Position numbers and translations under genes: made by a program. Positions 22,601 through 32,331 of a stretch of DNA of 49,336 nt are shown here, one piece after another. The notes under the pieces were generated by a model. It did no database searches. It was given only the letters and a program-made list of their open reading frames with translations, and had not been told where the DNA came from. This DNA comes from Ectocarpus siliculosus (taxonomy: Eukaryota; Sar; Phaeophyceae; Ectocarpales; Ectocarpaceae), in NCBI GenBank assembly GCA_000310025.1, contig FN649733.1:2495491-2544826 (forward strand), given 5' to 3'. Positions within the stretch are counted from its first letter, which is position 1. Each line of letters begins with the position of its first letter.

Positions 22601-25182
22601 TGTAGGCTCTTTGATTAGGTGCTGTTTTGCTCTTGATAACAATTTTTTCTCGGACAACGATATTGCAGACGTCGACACCGTTTCATTTCTCGTTCTTGGG
22701 TGAGATGAATGACACCTGTCTACAGGATACCCACGGTAGTCCGCAACTGTGAACTTCTGCTTGGAATCTACGTGGAGAATAGGGCGAGTCTAGATTTGTG
22801 GCGAGCGAGCGTTGGCCCGTCCGCTGCCTACACAATGATGCCATTTTTCTCGGGCACCGGCACGGTTCCATGGCACGAGTTTGGCGTACAACGTGCATCA
22901 TGTCATTACTTCATTCATGCTGACATTGCCTTGGTGCTGACATATCAAACTGAGCGATTTCAACCCACCAATGGGAGAAATACGACGGGCCACACGCGTA
23001 CAGACGTAGCACAAGCTCCAAAGCGGCAGCTGCCGCCAACAACCATTGCGCCACCCAAATCCAGTCGGATTCTTGCCTGCTCTCGAACACATGTGTGTGG
23101 CAACAGAACGAAAAGAGTGCCAGTAAATAGAGCGCACACTCGAGTACCATTCGTGGGACGAGACAGCGGTGACAATTTTCCCGTGATGAATTGGGCAAGT
23201 TTATGTCTGCGTACATTTTGAACGACTCTCAGCGTGGTACAGGACTGGGTTCGACCAGTTTCAACACACCGACGTTGTCTACATGAACATGGGTGATTGG
23301 GATACTCCGTACAACACATCATTGGTTGAACCAGAAGTGCCATCTTCCTCCCGTTTGTACCCCCTCACCATTTTTGCCAACTAGCCGTTCGTAGAACGGC
23401 CAGAAGAAGGGCAACCGTGCTTGCTACTGCTGTGAATCCCAGGAAAAGCGCAGAATCAAGCACATGTTGCATGTATTGCTGTTCGTTGTCTTGTGATCTG
23501 GGTCAAGACATCGGCGACACGCGCGGGGGAATAACAAGGGGTCGGGAACCGGGGTGTTACATACATAAGATGGCAAAATCTTGAACAAAAAGACCTGGAA
23601 ACCTAACTCCCTTTACAAATACCGCTTTTGAGCGGTACGCTGCGCGTTAAGTTGGTTCCTCTGGGCGTGTGTATGCCGGCCAGCAGTTTCGGCTAGCCGT
23701 GGAGCGTAAACCGTGTCGAAGAAGACGCCACTTATTCTTGCGGAGTCTTGCCGATGAAGGGGGTGATGTGCAGCATAATAGACAAGCTGAACATACGGTC
23801 TACAGATGCTAACACACCTCTCTGTGCCAACTACTCTAGTACCGCAAAGGAAAATTGATACGTCGGTGCCAACAGTATTTTCTCTTTTTCTCTCTTTCTC
23901 TCGCTCTATGCTATGAGACAGCTGCCAAAGGTTTGCCGCGCCGCCGAAGGCAATGATGAATGGTGGAAATCGGCATTATTGGCACAGACAGTGCAACCTT
24001 TTCTCACTCAAATGTGTGCACGTGAATGACCTCGCCTCTCTACCATCGCCATGTGCGAACAAGACATGGGAACCGTCATTCTATTAGTCAATTTTGTTGT
24101 GCCAGTCACAATTTATCACAATACCGTAAACTACGGAGTTTCCCCCCCCTAGTCCAGATCCCCCCCCCCCCCATTACCTTTTCGGCCTGGAAGCATGGTT
24201 TCGTTGATTTAGCCCCGGGGTAGATCGTTTTCGACAAAAAAAAAAAACATCCCCCCAGGTTATTTCAATTTCCCCCCGGGGTACCAGTTCCCACGACTTC
24301 CCCCCGGGGGGGGGTGTATTTATTTCCCTTATTTTTTTAGTAGACTTTGTTGCATAGCGGAGCAGTGTGAACGGAGCTGGCGGGTACTCTCTGGAAGGCG
24401 GGCCCTTCCTCTTCTTGGAACAAGGAGGACAGAAACACCCCCCGCTGCTGTCCTCCTTGTTGTCTTCTTTCTCTTCGCCTTCGTTGCTCTTACGTTCCTC
24501 CTTAATCTGCTTGTTGAACTGAACGTTTCGCCACTCTCTGTGTGTGTGGTGTGTGGGCCATCAATATGTTGCACAACCCCCCGGAGGGGGGCTTCCCCCC
24601 GGGTTAGCGTTGCAAAAAAAAAGAAATAAATAACCCCCCGCGGTACGTCAATTTCCCCTCGGGGGGGTTGGTTTCAGAAAAAAAACGATCCCCTCCCCGG
24701 GGGCAAAACTCCGTAGTTTACGGTACACCAAAGCGCACAAGTGATCGCGACAGAATACCCTCGACGGCCAACACGGGACAAAAACAGCGCGACCACAACA
24801 CCGTGGGCGATGAAGTATATTAAGGCTGGAGGGTGAAAGAGTACGATGACCTCTAAGTACCCGCAACACGCGTATCGCACCTCACTCGGGCCGCGCCGGC
24901 TTTCTCCTCTTCTAGAAGCCTGAGCTGATTGGCCAACATCGACAGGCTTCCTCGACGAGCGCGGGCGGCACTGCTCCCCGCGTTTGACCCTGCCATGGGC
25001 ACTCCTGTCTCACCCACATCCACGCAAGATTTATTTCGACCTAAGGTCTTCGGCAGGCCTCTTCTGGGTACTACCTCGCTTGATCTCCGTCTAACTTTTC
25101 CCGTCGGGTCGCGTGCGGTGGGCGTTGTCGGCTTCACCCCTCTGTTCAAGGTCTTCCCGGCCTCGGTGCATGCTGGCTCCAT
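12824..25182 (-). CDS. Voltage-sensor-like membrane domain fused to class I 3',5'-cyclic nucleotide phosphodiesterase
   Basis: Fourteen exons: 25182-24886, 23225-22969, 22056-21909, 21174-21067, 20761-20697, 19745-19493, 18803-18678, 18001-17870, 16850-16674, 15586-15494, 15293-15168, 14866-14771, 14259-14086, 13528-12824. They total 2757 bp in frame (918 residues), with phases matching at every junction. Residues 1-120 are cytosolic-looking and basic (RRRSS, RRGSL). Four hydrophobic helices follow: S1 about 121-142; S2 154-176 (ALELVLRLYACG, then YFSH); S3 186-204 (LWDAFVIV); S4 208-223 (FLRTVRIAALRR). No S5-pore-S6 is seen. A linker (about 235-376) leads to the complete PDE domain: VDQWDFDPFELEEV; YHSRRHAADV (H445, H449); the metal signature HDFKHPGRSNAF (H485, D486, H489); YNDVSVLENYH; VLATD; KSADISHP (D601); EEFFLQ; and the purine-site ASSQKNF (Q652). 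A low-complexity tail of about 230 residues ends the protein. It would hydrolyse cAMP and/or cGMP. The PDE exons are near certain; exons 1 and 5 are the weakest. Confidence 0.88.
16484..16565 (-). repeat. Dispersed G-run-headed repeat, copy 2 (5' fragment)
   Basis: The reverse complement reads as a G run, CGTACTCAT, then TTGCCGTAGTCATTTGACC and GACGGAGCACC. This matches the first about 75 bp of the family consensus with several substitutions. It lies in a phosphodiesterase intron (15587-16673), sense to the gene, directly beside the CT microsatellite at 16567. Confidence 0.75.
16567..16630. repeat. (CT)n microsatellite
   Basis: About 32 uninterrupted CT units in a phosphodiesterase intron. 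On the gene's own strand this is GA-rich and lies about 45 bp after the donor site. Confidence 0.95.
24122..24725. mobile_element. MITE-like element with terminal inverted repeats
   Basis: CCGTAAACTACGGAGTTT at 24124-24141 recurs inverted as AAACTCCGTAGTTTACGG at 24706-24723, each flanked by TA, which fits a TA target-site duplication of the Tc1/mariner type. The element is about 600 bp. Its interior holds several C/G homopolymer tracts and A runs, some arranged similarly on both arms (for example GATCGTTTT near each end). A short open frame (24574-24329, minus) has no transposase motif I recognise, so the element looks non-autonomous. It lies in the first intron of the phosphodiesterase gene. 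Confidence 0.75.
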
Positions 25183-25393
25183 CGATCACACAGCAGTCCC
25201 GGGGACTCTCCCCACGCGCATGCCCTGCAGACAGATCCTGCAGGTCAGCCTCTCTATACCATGTGTACAGCAGTACGCTCTCAGCACTCTATCGGTACAG
25301 CCTGTAGACTATACCGTTGTGCTTCGCCCGGCGTGATGGTGTATACGCAACGGCATCAGGCTCAGGCTCATGCCCGTCCACGAGTCAGGCGAC

Positions 25394-25456
<63 letters not shown>

Positions 25457-25804
25457 CCCGATGGATCACCCCGTCGGATGATTCACCGTACACTGGATGG
25501 GCAGACTGTGAACACTACAAGGTGTGCGGGAGGGAGAGAGAGAGGGCAAGGTGGGAGTATGCGGTGTGTCTTGTCGTCGGTGATGACATCATCCCACGAC
25601 GACTACACATAAAACTGACAGTTTCATGCATACGTACGTGGCTTCGGGTACTCGGTTTGTCCAGTTCGCGTGGCCGCCACAAGCGGAGCAGAAGGGAGCT
25701 GGCACAGGGTCCGTAACACACGCGTCCAGAGAAACATGCAGCAAATAAGCTCGGCAGGGAGACTTGCGGCGCCATCGCCCTGTAGACGACACCACCACCA
25801 GCGT
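25183..25804. promoter_or_regulatory. Putative shared promoter region of divergent PDE and MGDG synthase genes
   Basis: The two proposed start codons (25182 minus, 25805 plus) are 622 bp apart in head-to-head orientation, so both promoters and 5' UTRs must share this interval. It contains the CT microsatellite at 25395-25456. I see no clear TATA box. If an unseen 5' exon exists for either gene, the true promoter lies elsewhere. Confidence 0.45.
25395..25456. repeat. (CT)n microsatellite between divergent genes
   Basis: About 30 CT units with one TTT interruption near 25445. It is pyrimidine-rich on the MGDG synthase sense strand and lies about 350 bp before that start codon. Confidence 0.95.
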
Positions 25805-28800
25805 ATGGCCTTCCGCGGACCTCTCTCGCTGCTTTGGCTAGCTCTGTCCGTGGGCACCGGACCGGTCGCCTGTTTCGTGGTTCTTCCAACCTCAACACCC
25901 GTTGCCGCCGCATCGCCTCTACCGAAGATCGTCCTAGGGTCTCAGCAGGGCGGGCGCGGAGCAGCGCGTAGCACCAGCAGCAGCGGGAGCCAGCGACGGT
26001 TGTACGCGTTCACTCGAAGGTCGGAGCAGGAGCGAAGAGCACTAGAACAGGCAACCGACGATGAGCAGGCAGCAGACGCATCATCTGCGCAACAGCAAGT
26101 CGAGGACAGCAGTCCAACTGCTGCTACCGGCAACTCAGCACAACATGCAGTAGCGTCAACCGGAATTCGGAACGCGAGGGCACTCCGAGCGGTGTCCGCG
26201 CTATCCCAAGGGAAAGGGTTTAGGGCCGCGGCCACGGCGCTCAGGGCGTCCGCGACGGGGTTGGATGTTGGGGTGCCGACGGAGGCAACGACGACGACCC
26301 GACCCAAGAAAATATTGATCATCATGAGCGACACCGGGGGAGGGCACAGAGCATCTTCGCAGGCGCTGAACGCGGCTCTCGAGAACCTCTACGGCGACCA
26401 GGTATGCATGCAGCGGCGGGGCGGCGAGGCATGGCAGCTTCTCCGCAGCCTATTCACAGGCGAAGAGGGTTCGAAACGTTTCAGGACGACTTGCGTAGTA
26501 GCGTATAAACGCGTTGCGGCGCAACTTCTACTTGTAAACAACCTCGGATCCATGCCTTGTGTTGCTCTGCTATGCGTATGCAGTCCCTCCCGTGTGTGTG
26601 CATATGGTGTGGTACTACATGCCATCCGAATGCGTAGGACCGGCTGGCTGCGCCGCCGCGAACGCTTGTTCAGGTCCACTCCTTGCTGCTGGAGTTCATG
26701 GCGTCGTTTGGCCTCGGGTGGTGGTTGCCTTGAATAGCTGCGTCAAGCAGCGCTAGCGCCGCCACTGCAGAAGTTGAAGTCTCTACTGTAGACTGCTGTG
26801 TCGGAAAAGGTAGCAGCAGCAGCCACGGCGGCGGTTGAAGGGTGCACAAGATCTCCAAGCTTTAATAGACAACTAGCCTTTGCGTTAATAACCATGGCCA
26901 CCCCCTTGCTTGTGTCGATGATAAACGCAAATGCTATTGTTGGCAATGATCCAACACCGCGTTGGGGACGTTTCTACATGTAAAAGCACCCCGCCCCCCA
27001 AATGCACTCACTTGCCCCAAATCACGTTGTACTCCAGATCCACACAGATATCGTGGACATCTGGACAGAGTACGGCCGGTTCCCCTTCGCCGAAGCCGTG
27101 CGGACGTACCAGTTTTTGGGGAAGCGCCCCTTCCTGTGGAAGCTTTCGTACGACATGGCCCGGTTCCCGCCCACCCGGTGAGTTTTGAGGGAGAGGATGC
27201 TGTCCCGCACTACAGAGAACGAACGAGGTCCGTACAGCATTGCAGAGGTTCCCTGTTTAAGAGATACTTTTTTTAGGGCCGGTTGCCCCGCTTCAGGCCC
27301 GTCAAATCGCTCGGCACAGATGGAATATTCAAGTCGTCTCATTCTCTGAATCGTGCCGGGTGCCCGATGCAAAAAGGCCGGTGGTTTTTCCCTTGGATTT
27401 TTTTTTTTTTTGTGCTTGACCATGGCGGCCTGAAACAAACAGGCTGCTGTATCTACCGCGGCAGCGGTGTACACACGCAAGACGCTCAATCGACCCAGTC
27501 CTATACCCCCCCCACGCTCCCTGTCGTGGTGGATGTTTACATATCTGCTACGCCCTCCCGCAGGCGGTGGGCAGAGGTAATGGCAAACCTGACGTGCCAC
27601 CGGAGCTTCCGAAGCTGCCTGGAGAAGTACGAGCCGGACCTGGTCGTGTCCATGCACCCCCTGTGCCACCACGTGCCCCTGAGGGTGCTAAAGAGAATAC
27701 GGGAGGACACGGGGTGAGCGCCATTTTTGTTTTTATAAGCAGCAGCAGCAGCAGCAGCAGTGGCTCGCGCACGCGGCGGCGGTGGCAACAGCAAATGAAG
27801 TATTCGTGCGTGCGGCACGGCAAATGGTGCTTGCTTGTCGGGCAGAAACGCCTTCTTTTTTTTAGTGATTGAGTAGAATGGCGATTATGCGTGCTCAGTT
27901 TTGTTTTGCACAACGGCGCGACTTGCAGAGCTAGATCTCGCTCCCACGACATTCGCACGAAGCCAACTTCAGCAACAGCCCGGGCTCGTGCCCTCACCCT
28001 TTCCTCACTCCATCCGATGCCCCGCCCTCGACACCTTATTCCTGCTGGCCTACGGCCGCAATTCGATGGTTGTTCGTTCGGCATCGAAACTCTGTCGTCG
28101 GATGGATGCACCGGCTGGGTCGGAATCCCTCTCTGGGTCTTAGGAAGGAGATTCCTTTCGCCACCGTTGTCACCGACCTCGGCTCGGCGCACCCAACGTG
28201 GTTCGACCCAAGGGTGAGAGATGCCGGCTCTTGCGGGCAACTGCTGTGCTGTGGCTGCTGCTTGTTGACGCCGAAACTGACAAACTTTGTTGGCCTTTTG
28301 CCGACTCGTGCACGGTGTATCGTGAATTAGTCACGGCACTTTCATGACAGTAAAACTCGTACAATCCTTGCTTCCTGCTAAAACAATTCTCCGCTTCCTT
28401 TGGTTCATGAAAAACTATGCGTTAGTGGTTGTAGATGAATCTTGCACTGCGGGGGGGCGTATTTGTGACATCTTGGTCTTAGGCATCTGCGGGTGGCGTT
28501 ACTGCCGTAAGCTCAATCCTTGATGTATCTGTAGTCTCTTGGTTGAATTGGTTGTCATCCTCAGCTACTCTTATCTCTTGCGGTACCTGCTGCCGGGCGT
28601 CTGCACTTTTGTCCGATTCAACGGCGGTATACCTCATTGTTGTCTATTTACTTGCATGCTCAAATTCCTCATGGCCATCGTAACCACCGTACGCGCGCGC
28701 GCTCGTGCCGGCCAACTGCGACAGGGAGACCTTACGTACGTACCGAGCGACGTGTTGAGAGAAAGGGCCCGGGCCAGGGGCATCCCGCAGCACAAGCTCA

Positions 28801-31800
28801 TGCAGTTCGGGCTTCCCGTGCGCGACGCCTTTTGGTGAGTGGCTTGGCAGGAGGTGCAGGTCGACTTTTGCGTTGTCGCGTGGGTTTTAACGCAGTGCTG
28901 TGCTATCTGCGGACCTGTACTTGTGCACGAGACTGTAGAGGCCTCGTCATTTTTTTCTCTTGGGCGGAGGAGCCCGCCTTTCGGTCGTTGAGCTTTGCCT
29001 TTCGGTCGTTGAGCTTTGCCTTTTTCACTCTCGAAACCCACAACGAGAAAAACTTAAATACACGTGCTGCGGCAGTGTTTCGCCCCCTTGGTCGTTGAGA
29101 TTTGCTTCTCTCTTGACACAACCACAAACGAGAGTCTGGAAACGCGCAGCAGCAGTGTTCCAAACGTGAGGGGCCTCCAAGCTTTTCAAAGTTGTTGTTG
29201 ATTGTCTCGCTCGCATCGTGCATGACTGCTGCTTGGCACGCAGAGGGGCACCGCGCCAAGCGCGGCGGCTGCTGCTCGGCCTGTGGCACCTTGCACGAGC
29301 ACGTGTGTGTTCCGCTGGCGCGGCTTCGTTTCCGTTTTGATAGTCTCTGGTCACGCCCCTTTCCCCGAACGCGTCCTTCGTTGCAGGGAAGAGTCGTCGG
29401 ACAAGCAAGCGGTGCAGCAGAGGCTGGGCTTGAAGGCGGGAGTGAGGTGAGAAGACGCGGTCCGAGCAACTCGCTCACCCTTTCTCTCTTTCTATTGTTG
29501 GTTTCTGGGCCAGCTAGGAATCCTGGGTGTGTGGCGTGTGTATGACTTTGGTCGAACGCTCGTCTTGTGTGGTGATGGCGGCGGTGGTGGTGGTGGTGGT
29601 CTAAATGGAACATAGCTACGCTTTTAGATTTTCCATCGGAAGCACACGCTCTCCCGTGTCACCCATGGTACGGCGGCGACGAAGTCGGTGCACCCGTGTG
29701 CGCATGCGCTGCGACGGCAGCAACGGGTACTGTCCTACAGCATCTCGTGGGGGTCTTTGATGTGAATATTTAACGCCCTCCCTCGCGTGCCCCCAATCCC
29801 CGCTCTGTGATTCTCGTTCTCTTTGGCGACGCCAGGACGGCGCTGATCGTGGGAGGAGGGGATGGCGTTGGCAAGCTGCATGACATCGCAACAAAGGTGA
29901 GCCCTACCTTGTCTCTCGACGCATTGGCAGGCAAGCCGTGTGTTTTAACGCTTTCCAAACGCGACCACGTTTTTCCGGATACAAAGGCATACCGTGAAAT
30001 TTCATTTAATGACAATCGGTTGAAATTTGAGGCGCGTTTTTTTTTTCGGGCCCGCAGAGGGTAGGGGACTAGGCCAGCCAAAAGGCCGTCGGAGAGCATA
30101 GGGCTAGGGGAGGATACGATTTCCGGAAATGGAACGCAAATCATCACGTGGTATTTTCGTGAGAATATCCTGCTGCTTCCGCTGCTGCTCATGCTGTTGC
30201 TGCTGTTGCTGCTGTTGTGGTAGGTCGCAGATCGGTTGGCCTCGGACCACCACCCGGGGCAAGTGGTGGTGGTGTGCGGCACGAACAACAAGATGAGGGA
30301 GGCGCTGGAGGCGCACGCTTGGCCGGGGGAAGGGAGCGGGGTTAACGTGCGGGTGCTGGGCTTCGTGTCTAACATGGACGAGTGGATGTCGGCGTCCGAC
30401 CTGTTGGTGACGAAGGTGATGAGGTGGTGGTGTAGGTACACGAGAGATAAGCCCGACCCCACGACAAGCCACGCTTGACGGCAGCTCAGGTAGAACAGAA
30501 CACAAGCACTTCGACACACGTATCTTTTGATGGTAGCATGCGCTTGCTGCGGGTTGATTGTTTGATTATTTGGGGTATCCGCTCGTCAGGTCTCGGGTCT
30601 CGAGGGTGATGTTGGTCGTTGCTCCCGTTTCGGTTGGCCTCCTCCTCTGAAAGTCCGGATGAGTCATTTCGGTCGAAGAAGAGCTTAGGTCAGGAGGATG
30701 CGAAGGTAACACCCGTACCTATGGATGATGCGATAGTGGCACCCCACCGCCGGTCTTGGTGTCGGTGTTAGCGCTCTTTAGGACATTGTTGAGGGTGCCG
30801 AGGCGACTGCCGTAGCACTTGCTCGGTCGCCGGTGTCTCCCAAGACAACTCAGATTCTGCTGGATACCACCCCCCCTCACCCGCGACCGCTAGCGTTACA
30901 CGCATTCTTCACACGAGAGAATCTATCTGCTTACACTCCGCGCTTGCTTGTTGTTGATACCTTGAACACGCCCGTCCGGGACAGGCTGGACCGGGGACAA
31001 TAGCAGAGGCGTGCACGAGAGGTCTCCCGGTTATCCTCTCCTCCTTCTTGCCAGGGCAGGTCAGTTCCTCCGCAGTTCAAGGACCCTTGCCCCCGTCGTT
31101 CGCGGAGCAGTATTTAGCAACCCCACTCGCAGTACTGCTGTACCATCCTTTTCTCGTTGGCTGTCTGCTGCGTTGAATCCTGCCCACAGCTCATGCATGC
31201 ACCGCGGAGGTTTGAATTGCCGTAGGAGTGCGGGCGAACTCACAGGAGGGCGATCGATGTTCAGAGCTCGATTGCTCCACAACGAGGAGGCTGCCAATGC
31301 CGACCTAATGTTGAAGGAAAGCTCTCGACGAAATCTTTTGCAAAACCACCCTTTTTTCAGGGGTTTTAGGAGTTTGATATTGGCACCCTACCTCCCTTCC
31401 TCCCTTGGTTTTGGAGAATCGAGCCTTAGGAAACGATCGCACGCGTGTGCGACCGCCCGCACGTGTATGATACTGCTGTAGGTGGGCGAGTACCCCAGCT
31501 TGAACCGCCCTGGGCTCAATGCTAATCGTCGCAATCCTGTGGTACGGCGGAGCTAAGCACCCCTCTCGTGGCGTCGACGCCGCAGATATCCGCGCCACAC
31601 GCAGCCCTGGCACCGCGATGAACAGCGAATCGCTCCCTGCTGTAACACGGGCGTGCTCTGTAAGGCGCAGGGCCAACTGGGGCGGGTCACATGTCAGAAC
31701 AGCGCAAATATCTCCCAGCGCTCACCCGTTGTCTTGGCTTCAGCAGTTTTGTTGTAGGCTCCGTGGATCACCCCCCCCCCACCTTCCCAAGCCTGGGTCG

Positions 31801-32331
31801 GCGAAACCCGGCATATAGCTCCGTCCCGCCATTTCGTGGGGATGTGAGGCCAATGGTCGAACGACTACGGCATGCGTTTGCATCAGTACGCCCCCACACC
31901 CCAATCTCCACGTTTTCTAGTACAACCGATTCTGTCTGTGGCTTAACCGTGCCTCTTGCTCCCCGATCTCAACGTTTTCGAGTACATCCAACCCTGTCCG
32001 GCTCTCACCCGTGCCTCTTCGTTCGTCGTGCCCTGCTTTCTCTCTACACCGTTTCTGCTTTTGCTTCCCTTGCGCGAACGACGCTTCCCAGGAGGCCGGC
32101 AACGTGCCGTACGTGACGGACAACCACTTCGGGCTCTACAGAAAGAAGCCGAGAGACATCGCCCACGAGGTGAGCGACCTCTTGGGGGACAGGGAGAAGC
32201 TGGAGGCGATGGGGCGGAACGCTAAGTCCATGGGGCGGCCGCACGCCACGCTGGACATCGCGAGGTCGTTGGTGTCCACCATGCTCCCGGGGACGACGGA
32301 GGTCGAGCAGCCCCCGTCCACCTCTATGTAG
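25805..32331 (+). CDS. MGD1: Monogalactosyldiacylglycerol (MGDG) synthase, plastid-targeted
   Basis: Ten exons: 25805-26401, 27038-27177, 27564-27713, 28144-28213, 28725-28834, 29387-29446, 29836-29896, 30224-30415, 30985-31059, 32092-32331. The total is 1695 bp, 564 residues, all phases consistent. The enzyme moves galactose from UDP-galactose to diacylglycerol on plastid envelope membranes, making the main thylakoid lipid. The N-terminus has a hydrophobic signal (LSLLWLALSVGTGPVA) and a Phe at the likely cleavage point (VAC-FVVLP), like the ASAF motif of complex plastids. A Ser/Arg-rich stretch follows. The synthase domain begins near residue 166 (ILIIMSDTGGGHRASSQAL), then PDLVVSMHPL, FATVVTDLGSAHPTWF, FGLPVRDAFW, ALIVGGGDGVGK and VVVVCGTNNKM. 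The GT28-type sugar-nucleotide site is TKAGPGTIAEA. Upstream in-frame ATG at 25736 is possible, but 25805 places the signal peptide best. The symbol follows the plant homologue. Confidence 0.95.
28976..29163. repeat. Tandem repeat in MGDG synthase intron 5
   Basis: GCCTTTCGGTCGTTGAGCTT occurs twice in direct succession. A third, diverged copy (TTGGTCGTTGAGATTTGC) starts about 95 bp on, and each long unit ends with GCGGCAGTGTTTC or GCAGCAGTGTTCC. This gives roughly two units of about 90 bp plus a short duplication. Confidence 0.75.
31806..31896 (-). repeat. Dispersed G-run-headed repeat, copy 3 (5' fragment)
   Basis: The reverse complement reads GGGGGCGTACTGATGC, GCATGCCGTAGTCGTTCGAC, CATTGGCCTCACATCCC, then GCGGGACGGAGC and GCCGGG, matching the family head. 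It lies in MGDG synthase intron 9, antisense to the gene. Confidence 0.75.
31897..32022. repeat. Two-copy tandem duplication in MGDG synthase intron 9
   Basis: Two neighbouring units of about 63 bp share ATCTCAACGTTTTC-type cores followed by TAGTACA or GAGTACA and end CCGTGCCTCTT. They lie between repeat copy 3 and the last exon. Confidence 0.7.

Noticed and set aside
24929-25336. 135-codon plus-strand open frame
   Set aside because: It overlaps PDE exon 1 in antisense, and no splice connection to MGDG synthase is evident.
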